Below are positions 6,829-12,888 of a stretch of 12,888 nt of DNA, in pieces. The notes under the pieces were generated by a model that ran no database searches, was not told the DNA's origin, and saw only the letters and a list, made by a program, of their open reading frames with translations. Source of the stretch: VAZQ01 sp035263865 (GTDB lineage Bacteria > Pseudomonadota > Alphaproteobacteria > Rhizobiales > Xanthobacteraceae); contig DATFQX010000505.1 of NCBI GenBank assembly GCA_035263865.1, positions 1-12,888 of the forward strand. The letters run 5' to 3'. The translations under genes and the position numbers were made by a program. Position 1 is the stretch's first letter. Each line of letters begins with the position of its first letter.

Positions 6829-7720
6829 AACCTGGGTTGCGGGGCAGATACTGGCGCCAATTTCCAAAATCGGACGTCGCCATGAGCACCATGGGAATTG
6901 TAATGCGCATCCCGTGTTCCAGGGCTATGCGTGGAGCCTCGCTTGTGCCCGTTATAAATGCTGATACCTGAGGAGAACCGCTCTCTAGGGCTAAATTCAA
7001 CGCCGTCCTGAATGCCGCATCCATGGCGTTTGGCTGCGTGACCGCGAGGGGCCCAATATGGCCGTCCGAACTAACGTAGACATAGCCTTTGCAATCATCT
7101 CTGGAATAAAGAGCGACGCCTTTCACCGCGTCGTTGTTGATCAGGAACCTATGATGCTTCTCGCGCGATAGCGCTAATGCTTGAGCATCAATCTGAGCCA
7201 GAATGCGTAAGTGCGAAGCTGTGTTCTGAAGGGCTACGCAGCGCAGCCCGCAGCTTTGCAATCGAGGCATAAGGGCCTCGCGCTCGATTTTAAAAAAGTA
7301 AATCGGGAACCGTGGTAACAGTCCGTGCCGAATGTACAGTGCTTGCGATACCGTATTGAACGTAAAGGTGATTAGCGCCTTAGTGGCGGCTCCGGCTTTC
7401 TGAGCATGTTGCAATGTTCGTTTCAGCAATTCGTTGCCGATCCCGCGTCCTTGATTTCCAGGGGACACGAATAATTCGGCAAGAAACCACAAGTCGCCGC
7501 AGACCCAACTGAAGGCGAAGCCAAGCATTTGACCGGCATCTTCAGCCACCCAGAGCCCGTCAGGGTCATCATTCAAGGAAAACAATTGAAATTGCGGAGG
7601 TCGCAAGCTGGCCATTGACCCGAAGCCGTGACGTTCTGTGAGGTCGTTAATACTGCGAACGACAAGCTCTTCGGCTCGCTCTATCTCCTCTGCGCGGGCA
7701 GGTCGGTATGCGACGGTCAT
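6821..7720 (-). CDS. GNAT acetyltransferase, probable tandem domains
   Basis: The protein has 299 residues from ATG 7720. The N-terminal half is a GNAT N-acetyltransferase: beta strands around WVAEDAGQMLGFAF (57-70), LAELFVSPGNQGRGIGNELL (80-99) containing the acetyl-CoA pyrophosphate loop Q90-G-R-G-I-G, and a C-terminal FNTVSQALYIRHG-type strand-helix (about 120-133). The second half (about 185-295) repeats the outline in degenerate form, with GHIGPLAVTQPNAMDAAFRTALNLAL and ITGTSEAPRIALEHGMRI, as in double-GNAT proteins where only one half binds acetyl-CoA. The acceptor cannot be predicted. It overlaps the HhH-like gene tail to tail by 8 bases and lies between that gene and a fragment of its paralogue. 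Confidence 0.88.
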   Translation of the reverse strand: MTVAYRPARAEEIERAEELVVRSINDLTERHGFGSMASLRPPQFQLFSLNDDPDGLWVAEDAGQMLGFAFSWVCGDLWFLAELFVSPGNQGRGIGNELLKRTLQHAQKAGAATKALITFTFNTVSQALYIRHGLLPRFPIYFFKIEREALMPRLQSCGLRCVALQNTASHLRILAQIDAQALALSREKHHRFLINNDAVKGVALYSRDDCKGYVYVSSDGHIGPLAVTQPNAMDAAFRTALNLALESGSPQVSAFITGTSEAPRIALEHGMRITIPMVLMATSDFGNWRQYLPRNPGFM

Positions 7721-7792
7721 TATGAAGGAATCCTGACGTGAGCCTATAGCGGGCTTCAGGGTCGAGTAATAGTCTCGCGGTTTTTTCCGTAG

Positions 7793-7918
7793 ACCTGTTT
7801 TTGCCAGAGCGGACTCGATGTCTGCAATCGCACCAATGACCGTCGGCGTTGTGATAACAACGATTGCCGAGTTCGCCTAATGTGTGATCAAGTGGTTCTG
7901 AGACGAAGAAAGCAGTAG
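7793..7918 (+). pseudogene. orphan 3' end of a paralogue of the HhH/cysteine-rich gene
   Basis: Reading the plus strand in the frame ending at TAG 7916-7918 gives LDVCNRTNDRRRCDNNDCR followed by VRLMCDQVVLRR. This aligns with residues 245-276 of the HhH-like protein (LDVCNGNRIDDSKRCANSDC, then RMRPMCDRVALRR). All four cluster cysteines are kept (spacing 8, 4, 5 instead of 10, 4, 5). Upstream of 7796 there is a stop codon and the sequence turns into the GNAT promoter side, so everything before the last 40 codons is gone. Many differences are at third positions, meaning the copy diverged under selection as a working gene before being cut. It is not a recent duplication. Confidence 0.8.
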
Positions 7919-7963
7919 GGACGTGTGACACCTAGAAAAGGAAAGACTTCTAAACGCTGTTCT

Positions 7964-8434
7964 TCAGATCCAGCGGCTGACCCTCTGCTTGTAATTGATG
8001 TAGGCGCCACCAAAACGCCTTTCCAAAAATGCCTCCTCTGGCTCAATTGCCAAACGCTGTATGATCGCTAATACAACGGGCAAAAGGACAAGCGCCCAAA
8101 CCGACTGATCGGCTACCGCAATACCAAGGTAGACGAATGCCAGCCCGAGATACATCGGGTTGCGAGTAATCTTGTACGGACCTGCGGTCACAAGCGAACT
8201 AGCCGCGCGGTCAGGTCGAACTGTGGTGCGTGCATCCTTGAATTTCAACGCTGCAGAGCCCGTCAGAACGACACCGCAAGCTACGAGAATGCCTCCAACC
8301 GTCCACGCTAGCGAATAGGGAACGACCTTGGCCGGCATCCAGATGCTGGCGAGAAGCCCGATTACGATGCCCGCCAGATAAACCAGCGGAGGAATAATTT
8401 TCACGTCAGGAGCATCAGCATTGTTGCCGATCAT
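7964..8434 (-). CDS. isoprenylcysteine carboxyl methyltransferase-like membrane protein
   Basis: The protein has 156 residues from ATG 8434, with AAGG seven bases upstream. It is a small integral membrane protein with about four hydrophobic segments (13-32, 41-61, 95-110, 111-130). The C-terminal half carries the ICMT/PEMT-type SAM-binding pattern: VTAGPYKITRNPMYLG (82-97) and EPEEAFLERRFGGAYINYKQ (131-150). Proteins of this shape methylate small lipids or membrane-borne thiols and carboxylates; the bacterial ones mostly have no known substrate. Its stop lies 45 bases from the paralogue fragment. No partner gene indicates a pathway. Confidence 0.88.
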   Translation of the reverse strand: MIGNNADAPDVKIIPPLVYLAGIVIGLLASIWMPAKVVPYSLAWTVGGILVACGVVLTGSAALKFKDARTTVRPDRAASSLVTAGPYKITRNPMYLGLAFVYLGIAVADQSVWALVLLPVVLAIIQRLAIEPEEAFLERRFGGAYINYKQRVSRWI

Positions 8435-8513
8435 CGCGTGCCTTCGTGCTACACCGTCGATCCGGCAAGTGAACTCGCGTCAATTCAGTGACGGAGGAGC
8501 CGCCATCGCTAAT

Positions 8514-8888
8514 TTAGCTCAATAAACGGTTGTGCGTAATTTTTCGGATCAACTCAGCCGCAGCCGAGTCAAGACACGCCCTTTGTTGCTCCTTGGTCAG
8601 GTGCTGCCGGTTCTTGCTGCTCCGTGGTGCGAGCTTCTGACATTTTTGTTGCCATTTTTGTGAAAGCCACGAAACGACCAGGGCAAATCCAGGCGTATCC
8701 CATATCTGCGGATCGTAGACTGCTTCTGGGTCGTCAATTGTTTCTGAGATGTATTCCTTCGCGTCTGGCACTATTCTTTCGGCTGACACTTCCTCTCCAT
8801 TCATACCAGGCACGCAGCCTGTTTCTTCGAACATCCCGCTGGCTTCTTTTAGAAGTGCCAGACACTGTTTAGGTATTGCTTTGCTCAT
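8514..8888 (-). CDS. hypothetical protein, 124 residues
   Basis: I do not recognise this protein. It is taken from ATG 8888; a TTG at 8912 with AAGAAG upstream would add eight residues. It is soluble in character, without signal or membrane segment: an acidic middle (PDAKEYISETIDDPEAVYDP) followed by a Trp-containing helix (FALVVSWLSQKWQQKCQKL) and a basic C-terminal helical part (SSKNRQHLTKEQQRACLDSA). Codon choice and the acidic/basic halves look like real coding sequence. It lies downstream of the 61-residue gene on the same strand and may share its transcript. Confidence 0.55.
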   Translation of the reverse strand: MSKAIPKQCLALLKEASGMFEETGCVPGMNGEEVSAERIVPDAKEYISETIDDPEAVYDPQIWDTPGFALVVSWLSQKWQQKCQKLAPRSSKNRQHLTKEQQRACLDSAAAELIRKITHNRLLS

Positions 8889-8964
8889 GGTCAGATGGTG
8901 AGGCGCGGTCAATCATGTCTTCTTTTGTGCTTCATGCAGCCCCCCTCCGGCAGCTAACGCGAAG

Positions 8965-9150
8965 TCACGCTTTGCCTTGCGCCTTATCCAAATCATGTAA
9001 TGCGTAGGCAAGAAGACGCGCGACATGATCGCCCCCTCTATCTGCCAATAACCGTTCGACGGTCTGCCAATATGGCTCAGGCGGATCGGCGATCTTGTCA
9101 CCGGTCCGAGCGATCCGCATTTCGTAACTTTGGGCTGATGTGATGCTCAT
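8965..9150 (-). CDS. small hypothetical protein, 61 residues
   Basis: The start is ATG 9150, chosen because AAGGAGGGAGGAAG lies directly upstream, by far the best ribosome binding site in the window. The protein is soluble and helix-forming, with YWQTVERLLADRGGDHVARL and LLAYALHDLDKAQ in the second half. The frame stays open upstream to 9282 and the extra part (NEIEEWELEEWVGRKRC and so on) reads like protein, so an N-terminally longer form or a short upstream coding piece is possible. No family recognised. The 124-residue gene follows 76 bases downstream. Confidence 0.6.
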   Translation of the reverse strand: MSITSAQSYEMRIARTGDKIADPPEPYWQTVERLLADRGGDHVARLLAYALHDLDKAQGKA

Positions 9151-9306
9151 TCTTCCTCCCTCCTTGGGGCATCGCTTGCGTCCAACCCATTCCTCTAACT
9201 CCCATTCCTCGATTTCGTTCACGATCCCTTCGGTTACCCCAATTGTCGCAGGACGAGAAATGCGAGTTGTGGGGAGTAACAAAATAAATATCTTTTATCG
9301 CGTGAA

Positions 9307-9539
9307 ATGCGCGTTCAACACATGATCCAAGGACACATCGTAACTGAGTTGGAAAATCGGGCGAATGTCACGGACTACTACAACGCGGAATATGGACGGG
9401 AGCATTCACCTTTCTTGGACATACAAAAGCAGTGGGAAACAAAGATCGATTTCTACCTCCGATGATTAAGCGCGCGGGTGTGCGTGTTCCGGCAGACAAC
9501 CATATCCACTACATCATGGAAGACTTGCGGCGCGATTAG
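9307..9539 (+). other. two short overlapping frames, possible broken small gene
   Basis: An ATG at 9307 opens 52 codons ending at TGA 9463-9465 (it contains NVTDYYNAEYGREHSPFLD and QKQWETKIDFYLR). The stop overlaps an ATG at 9462 that opens 25 more codons (with ADNHIHYIMEDLRRD) to TAG 9537-9539. Both read like protein (aromatic and charged residues, few rare codons) and joined would make about 77 residues, so this may be one small gene split by a frameshift or a coupled pair. No clear ribosome binding site, no family recognised. The rest of 9151-9605 holds only the leader of the 61-residue gene and nothing else I can name. Confidence 0.3.
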
Positions 9540-9605
9540 TGGCTTCTTCTGGGGAGGCGCTCCTTCCACCAAAACGGAAGCAAGACGATTTAGGAGGGAC
9601 GCGAT

Positions 9606-9853
9606 TTATTTTTTTGCCCGCCGTTTATTGTTGCCAACGGCAGGAGACTTCTCAATCAAAAAATCTTCAACCTTCTTTCCCGTCTCTTTCTCTGCTGCGA
9701 CTAACCAACGCGGCTTAGCACCCCTTCCCCCCTTCCTGCCCAATGTTCACCACGCGGACCGCGGTACTTCGGGGCAACCTTCCTACCCTTCAACGCACTA
9801 ACGCCGCGCGTCAGCCGAGTTTTATCTGCTCGTGCACGCCAGAATTTTTGCAC
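9606..9853 (-). pseudogene. H-NS-family nucleoid protein, frameshifted and N-terminally truncated
   Basis: On the minus strand two frames together give the DNA-binding half of an H-NS-family protein. From 9853 (GTG) runs ...SALKGRKVAPKYRGPRGEHW then AGRG. At the run of six C at 9727-9732 (G on the coding strand) the frame breaks; one base more would continue into AKPRWLVAAEKETGKKVEDF and a Lys/Arg-rich tail ending at TAA 9608-9606. The W-A-G-R-G...P-R-W pattern is the AT-hook-like core of the H-NS C-terminal domain. The N-terminal oligomerisation helices are missing: an in-frame TGA stands at 9868-9866 and nothing similar is seen upstream. Without them the protein could not form H-NS filaments. 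The homopolymer break may be a sequencing error, a phase-variable tract, or decay; the missing half favours decay. Confidence 0.8.
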
Positions 9854-9895
9854 GAAATTCGTGAGTCAAATCAAGTGTTTATACGCAGTAAGAGC

Positions 9896-9923
9896 TTGAT
9901 TTTAAAGCGGTTTTCTGTATAAT
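9896..9923 (+). promoter_or_regulatory. sigma-70-type promoter for the 281-residue gene
   Basis: TTGATT at 9896-9901 and a perfect TATAAT at 9918-9923 are 16 bases apart in an AT-rich stretch that stands out from its surroundings. Transcription would begin near 9930, giving a leader of about 155 bases before the ATG at 10088. Confidence 0.6.
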
Positions 9924-10045
9924 TCATTTGTCAGCGGCAACGACACTGGCAGAGGAAATTAGCGGGCGAAATCTACTAAGTAACGCCTAGCATCCAGCGG
10001 GTCTGACTCCGCCGACACTCTAGCTATCCATCAACCTTTGCCACA

Positions 10046-10074
10046 GGGCCCCTCTTCGGGGCCCTTCGGCTTTT
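10046..10074 (+). terminator. GC hairpin with short T-run in the leader, terminator- or attenuator-like
   Basis: GGGCCCC and GGGGCCC pair perfectly over seven bases around a five-base loop (TCTTC), followed by TTCGGCTTTT. It ends only one base before the AGGAG ribosome binding site (10076-10080) of the gene at 10088, so it lies between promoter and start codon. It could end upstream transcripts, act as an attenuator, or protect the 5' end. Confidence 0.55.
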
Positions 10075-10087
10075 CAGGAGAACCCAA

Positions 10088-10933
10088 ATGACGAAGCGAA
10101 AGAGTAAGTCTCATAAATCCATCGTGAAGGCGACCGCTGCAAAGGGTTCGGTCAAGAGATCCTCCACCGCCCAAGCCCCAGCGACGCCGCTGATTGTGCT
10201 TGGCTTTGATGAGCAGCACAAACCGCGGGGCGCCAGGTTTGTCGATGCCAAGCCGGACCTCGTGACAAAGACCGCCGACCTGATGGGCTTCAAAGTGTAC
10301 CAAGCCAGCCTGCCAGACGTGGCCGAGGTCGCCAAAAAACTGCCGGTGGGACGGCTTTACGCCAACGGCCGGGGGTTTGTGCCCAACATCCGGCAAAGCC
10401 TCTATACCGACGTTGTTGCGGCGCTGGCTCTCGAACCGCAGACCGCACTGAGCAAGAACGCCGCGCGTGGCCTGCCCCGGTCCTGGGACGAGATCGCGGC
10501 TGGCCATCTTGTGATTGCTCACGAGTCGCGCTTGAATGCGGGTGGTATGAGGCAATCGTCCTCGACCGGAAGAGCGACAACCTTCATCCTGCAGTACCGG
10601 GATTTCCCGCACCTGCCCAGGTTCGCCCGGCAGCGCACCGGCGTTGCGCTGATGTGCTCGGCGGACAACGAGCAATCCTGGAACGAGATCGCGCCAGGTC
10701 ATCTGGTGATCGCTCAGGAGTCCGCCGAAGATGGCTGGTGGGAAGCAATCGTGATCGACCGCAAAGCCGATACGCTCACGTTGCAGTTCCGCGATTACTC
10801 CCAGCCCAAGATTGTTCGGCATCGGTCTGCCATTGCGCTGATGTACCGGGCGAACGAAAGACCAGACGGCTCGGCTGGCTCTGCACGTGCCCCTTGGGCC
10901 AAAGAACGCCTCAATCGAAGCCGGACAGGTTGA
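10088..10933 (+). CDS. hypothetical protein with conserved N-domain and two Tudor/SH3-like modules
   Basis: The protein has 281 residues; the start has AGGAG seven bases upstream. Layout: a Lys/Ser/Ala-rich basic tail (1-33), a compact domain (35-120: PLIVLGFDEQHKPRGARFVD, then FKVYQASLPDVAEVAKKLPVGRLY and FVPNIRQSLY), then two modules of about 57 residues. Both begin SW(D/N)EIA(A/P)GHLVIA and end in (R/I)-x-x-x-RHR/RQR-x-x-ALM; the second has GWWEAIVIDRKADTLTLQFR, a small beta-barrel pattern of the kind seen in Tudor or SH3-like domains (inference). I associate proteins of this type with Bradyrhizobium-like bacteria; no function is known to me. The basic tail suggests nucleic-acid contact. 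In module 1 residues 149-165 are out of register because of two compensating frameshifts. Confidence 0.85.
   Translation: MTKRKSKSHKSIVKATAAKGSVKRSSTAQAPATPLIVLGFDEQHKPRGARFVDAKPDLVTKTADLMGFKVYQASLPDVAEVAKKLPVGRLYANGRGFVPNIRQSLYTDVVAALALEPQTALSKNAARGLPRSWDEIAAGHLVIAHESRLNAGGMRQSSSTGRATTFILQYRDFPHLPRFARQRTGVALMCSADNEQSWNEIAPGHLVIAQESAEDGWWEAIVIDRKADTLTLQFRDYSQPKIVRHRSAIALMYRANERPDGSAGSARAPWAKERLNRSRTG
10481..10846 (+). repeat. two diverged in-gene repeats encoding the paired modules
   Basis: The copies are 10481-10654 (residues 132-189) and 10676-10846 (residues 197-253). DNA similarity is evident over most of their length, including CTGG(G/A)A(A/C)GAGATCGCG at the start and ATCGT(C/G)(C/A)TCGACCG in the middle. 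Copy 1 carries two extra bases before 10534 and one more further on (about 10585-10595), so the piece between is read in another frame than in copy 2. Confidence 0.8.
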
Positions 10934-10994
10934 AACGATCTGCAACGCATTCGCCGCTGCCGGTGGGCCCCAGGTTGCTGGCGGCTTACGGCCT

Positions 10995-11102
10995 TCAGGC
11001 AATTCTTCGCCAACATCGGCAACCATACTGGTAGAGCGCGGCAGCCGTAGCAGCTATCGAGAAAGTCAGCGTCCGGAAGACCGAGCGCAGGGCCTCTGGC
11101 AC
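10995..11102 (-). CDS. possible small membrane peptide downstream of the transglycosylase gene
   Basis: A frame of 35 codons from GTG 11102 (or 38 from GTG 11111) reads VPEALRSVFRTLTFSIAATA followed by AALYQYG and a basic Cys-containing end. It has one hydrophobic segment after Arg residues. A GGAGGGAG sequence overlapping the transglycosylase stop would serve GTG 11102 at about eight bases. Too short to prove; the sequence between 10934 and 11117 shows nothing else. Confidence 0.3.
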   Translation of the reverse strand: MPEALRSVFRTLTFSIAATAAALYQYGCRCWRRIA

Positions 11103-11117
11103 CTTGCGCACTCCCTC

Positions 11118-11765
11118 CTATAACGAACGAGCGCGCATTTTCCGGTCAGCCCAGCTCTTGAGATCAGCAACCGTTAAGCGTTCCAAGAAGGGGTTCGCCT
11201 TAATGAGCTTCTCGCGGCTGGTTCGGCCACTTGCGTCGGCGCTAGCCATGATCGATGCAGCATCGGCCTGCTCATCCGCTGAAAGGATCGCGACAGCTCC
11301 CGCACCACCAGCGAAATGGGCCAAGTAGAGCGTTCCTGGCGTGACTGGCAGCCCACGTCTCCGGAGCATTTCGGCGTTTCCTTCAGTAAATCGCTCTGCG
11401 ATCTCACGGGCAAGGTCAGCATCACGCCGTAGCTGCAGAATCTCGCTCTCGCTGTGCGCCACAACCAAATCGGGCCGATGAGCCCGAATCAAACGAATCC
11501 AGGTTTCTTCCAGGAATTGGGCAAGGCCCATGGCGCTAGACCGTTTATTTTTCGCGTCGGGGTCGCCGTCGGATTCGACTTTGATGATCTGCTCGACGAC
11601 AGTTCTGATGTCTAGCGCGTCGGTAGTTTGATGTGGTCGCCCGACATCTGGCCGCTCGACATCTTCCAGCGACCAACGTGCGGCAAAGCCGCCGCACCAC
11701 CCCAAGAGAAAGGCGCCCAGAAGCAATCTGCCAACGAAAAGACGCCCCGACGGTTGCTGCCCCAC
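11118..11765 (-). CDS. membrane-anchored lytic transglycosylase (SLT domain)
   Basis: The protein has 215 residues from GTG 11765, with GGAGG four to five bases upstream. A basic N-terminus is followed by one hydrophobic segment (about 13-29), an uncleaved anchor or signal, so the enzyme acts in the periplasm. The rest is a soluble lytic transglycosylase (goose-lysozyme-like) domain: IIKVESDGDP (60-69) with catalytic Glu64 followed by Ser, SSAMGLAQFLEETW (76-89), and GTLYLAHFAGGAGA (144-157) for the third motif. Such enzymes cut peptidoglycan between MurNAc and GlcNAc, releasing 1,6-anhydro ends, and often make room for envelope machines. No secretion or conjugation genes lie nearby, so its partner is unknown. 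It is read toward the 281-residue gene. Confidence 0.88.
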   Translation of the reverse strand: MGQQPSGRLFVGRLLLGAFLLGWCGGFAARWSLEDVERPDVGRPHQTTDALDIRTVVEQIIKVESDGDPDAKNKRSSAMGLAQFLEETWIRLIRAHRPDLVVAHSESEILQLRRDADLAREIAERFTEGNAEMLRRRGLPVTPGTLYLAHFAGGAGAVAILSADEQADAASIMASADASGRTSREKLIKANPFLERLTVADLKSWADRKMRARSL

Positions 11766-11865
11766 GACGCCTCCATCATTATCATGATGGCGGATGCTGG
11801 CGCGAAGTGGTTACGAAGCGATTTAGAGGCGTGGCAGGCCGCCTAGTTCGAGGCGCGTTAGGTTA

Positions 11866-12054
11866 ATGTCAAGCGACAGGCTACCAGCGTCCCCTGTCGC
11901 TGCGGAGATGTGGATTCGACGGCACGCCTGTTTGCTCGACTGCCTGGGACTGTTTCTGACCCCGCGCGAGGCTGCTACCGCGATCACGACGACGCGCGGA
12001 GCGCTCCGGCAAAAGGCACACGACCTTGGCTTGCCGCTCGGCCATCGACGCTGA
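11866..12054 (+). CDS. small helix-turn-helix-like protein, 62 residues
   Basis: The start is ATG 11866 with only a weak AGG upstream. After a short N-terminus the protein is mainly one small helical domain: RRHACLLDCLGLFL (18-31), TPREAATAIT (32-41) and TTRGALRQKAHDLGLPLGHR (42-61). The pattern helix, P-R-E-A-A-x-x-I, turn, R-G-A-x-R-Q-K-A-x-x-L-G-L is like the trihelical DNA-binding unit seen in GcrA-like or Myb/SANT-type small proteins, which may mean a regulator. No family can be named firmly. It stands alone between two minus-strand genes; 12055-12159 shows nothing. Confidence 0.55.
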   Translation: MSSDRLPASPVAAEMWIRRHACLLDCLGLFLTPREAATAITTTRGALRQKAHDLGLPLGHRR

Positions 12055-12159
12055 CTTAGAGCCAACCGGTCTTTCGCGGAGATGCGCGAACCTCGATCTA
12101 GGCAGGTTCGATAACGGCAAGCGAACAGCTCCGGAACTTAAGTCCAGTCCCATGATCTT

Positions 12160-12792
12160 TCAGAATTCCAACCGGCGCCAGACGCTCGCCAACCAGAGCT
12201 GTCGTTCGCACGACACGCCAGCGGGGCGATAATAGTGACTCAGCTCAACAAACCCGGCGACTGACATATAGCGGCGCCAGGCGTCAAGATCATGATACGC
12301 GCCGTAGCGCCCCTGGCTCCAGCCTTCCTCGTTATGGCCACGCGGATTCGAGCTGAAGAGAACACCGCCAGGTTTCAGACTTGCTTTCAGTTCCAGCAGT
12401 ACGCGCGGCAGCTCCCGGCTCGGTACATGAAACAGTGCGGCGTTGGCGAAAACGCCATCGAAATGGTTATCTGGTAGATGGAGCTTGAGGAAATCCTGCT
12501 GCCACACTTCGCAGCCGCTGTGGGCACGTGCCATTATGGCGAGGTGCACGGCGCCCTCCAAACCAATCGCGATGTGACCGAGTTCGGCGAACGTCTTGAG
12601 GTCGCGCCCTGGCCCACAGCCAAAATCGAGGATTTTGAAAGGCGGTTCATTCCGAATGCATTGCAATAGTGCCGCGATGTTCTGGCTGACGTCGTGATCG
12701 CGTGTTCCTTGCCAGAACTCTTCCGCATACTGGTTGTAATGTTCCAGCGTGAGGTGGGCGATTTCTTCCAGATCCTGAGTATTTCGTTTCAT
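12160..12792 (-). CDS. class I SAM-dependent methyltransferase
   Basis: The protein has 210 residues from ATG 12792; a TTG at 12834 would add 14 residues, and neither start has a good ribosome binding site. It is a Rossmann-fold methyltransferase: motif I ILDFGCGPGRDL (54-65), acidic residue Glu79 in IGLEG for the ribose, Asp100 in WQQDFL, motif IV FDGVFANAALFHV (111-123), and LKPGGVLFSSNPRG (139-152). The N-terminus HYNQYAEEFWQGTRDHDVSQ resembles a small family of proteins annotated only as methyltransferases. The acceptor is unknown. The remaining bases to the window end (12793-12888) hold its upstream region and no other gene I can see. Confidence 0.9.
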   Translation of the reverse strand: MKRNTQDLEEIAHLTLEHYNQYAEEFWQGTRDHDVSQNIAALLQCIRNEPPFKILDFGCGPGRDLKTFAELGHIAIGLEGAVHLAIMARAHSGCEVWQQDFLKLHLPDNHFDGVFANAALFHVPSRELPRVLLELKASLKPGGVLFSSNPRGHNEEGWSQGRYGAYHDLDAWRRYMSVAGFVELSHYYRPAGVSCERQLWLASVWRRLEF

Positions 12793-12888
12793 GTCCGATG
12801 TAGTCACTTGCCCAGAAAGCACATTTTGATTCAATCTACGCGAAAAGCGGCGCTGTCCACACTGCCGGCGCGGGTCTCCCAGATACGG

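Noticed and set aside
8913..9101. 62-codon minus-strand frame
   Set aside because: It overlaps the 61-residue gene in another frame; the latter has a far better ribosome binding site.
9478..9801. 107-codon open frame on the plus strand
   Set aside because: It is the antisense of the H-NS-family relic; the Ser/Thr/Pro-rich reading matches nothing and the minus-strand match to the H-NS core is clear.
9997..10012. GCGG-GTCTGACT-CCGC hairpin resembling a tRNA/tmRNA T-arm
   Set aside because: The loop is eight bases and lacks the TTCRANY pattern, and no acceptor or anticodon arm can be folded around it.
10031..11026. 331-codon open frame on the minus strand
   Set aside because: It lies opposite the 281-residue gene, which has a promoter, ribosome binding site and internal repeats; the minus reading is low-complexity and has no start signal.
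11628..11846. 72-codon plus-strand frame over the start of the transglycosylase gene
   Set aside because: Most of it is antisense to the transglycosylase N-terminus; only its last 20 codons lie outside, and there is no ribosome binding site.
1..12888. CRISPR array, transposase, integrase, toxin-antitoxin pair, tRNA or rRNA
   Set aside because: Looked for on both strands; no regularly spaced repeats, no recognisable mobile-element proteins, and no structural RNA found.

Overview
The window looks like chromosomal DNA of an alphaproteobacterium of the Hyphomicrobiales, most like Bradyrhizobium and relatives. This rests on overall GC richness, the mix of acyl-CoA, Ldh-family and TRAP genes, an H-NS-family relic, and a repeat-containing protein of a type I associate with that group. 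It is an inference from gene content, since no rRNA or other taxonomic marker is present.

Positions 1-5968 are a GC-rich catabolic neighbourhood. In order: the 3' part of an acyl-CoA dehydrogenase; a class II aldolase-fold protein with a signal peptide; a MaoC-type hydratase (minus strand) divergent from an enoyl-CoA hydratase of the LiuC-like type; an Ldh-family NAD(P)-dependent 2-hydroxyacid dehydrogenase (minus strand); and, divergent from that, a TRAP transporter operon (dctP-dctQ-dctM). Together they suggest uptake of an organic acid followed by oxidation and CoA-thioester hydration. The transporter is clearly dead: dctP carries two frame changes and loses its 3' end, dctQ lacks its 5' part and is joined to dctP, and dctM is a 19-codon stub.

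At about 5966 the catabolic block stops inside dctM and an accessory region begins, visibly more AT-rich up to about 10 kb. It holds a cysteine-rich protein with an endonuclease III-like helix-hairpin-helix/Asp signature, a tandem GNAT acetyltransferase that overlaps it tail to tail, an orphan 3' fragment of a diverged paralogue of the cysteine-rich gene, an isoprenylcysteine-methyltransferase-like membrane protein, two small unknown genes, and a frameshifted, N-terminally truncated H-NS-family relic.

From 9.9 kb on there is a promoter with a long leader and a GC hairpin ahead of a 281-residue protein with two related modules, one carrying a compensated double frameshift. Next come a membrane-anchored lytic transglycosylase (minus strand), a 62-residue helix-turn-helix-like protein and a class I SAM methyltransferase (minus strand). 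No tRNA, rRNA, CRISPR array, transposase or integrase was seen. The most interesting parts are the Fe-S/HhH-like protein with its relic paralogue, the decay of the TRAP operon at the region boundary, and the compensated frameshift.
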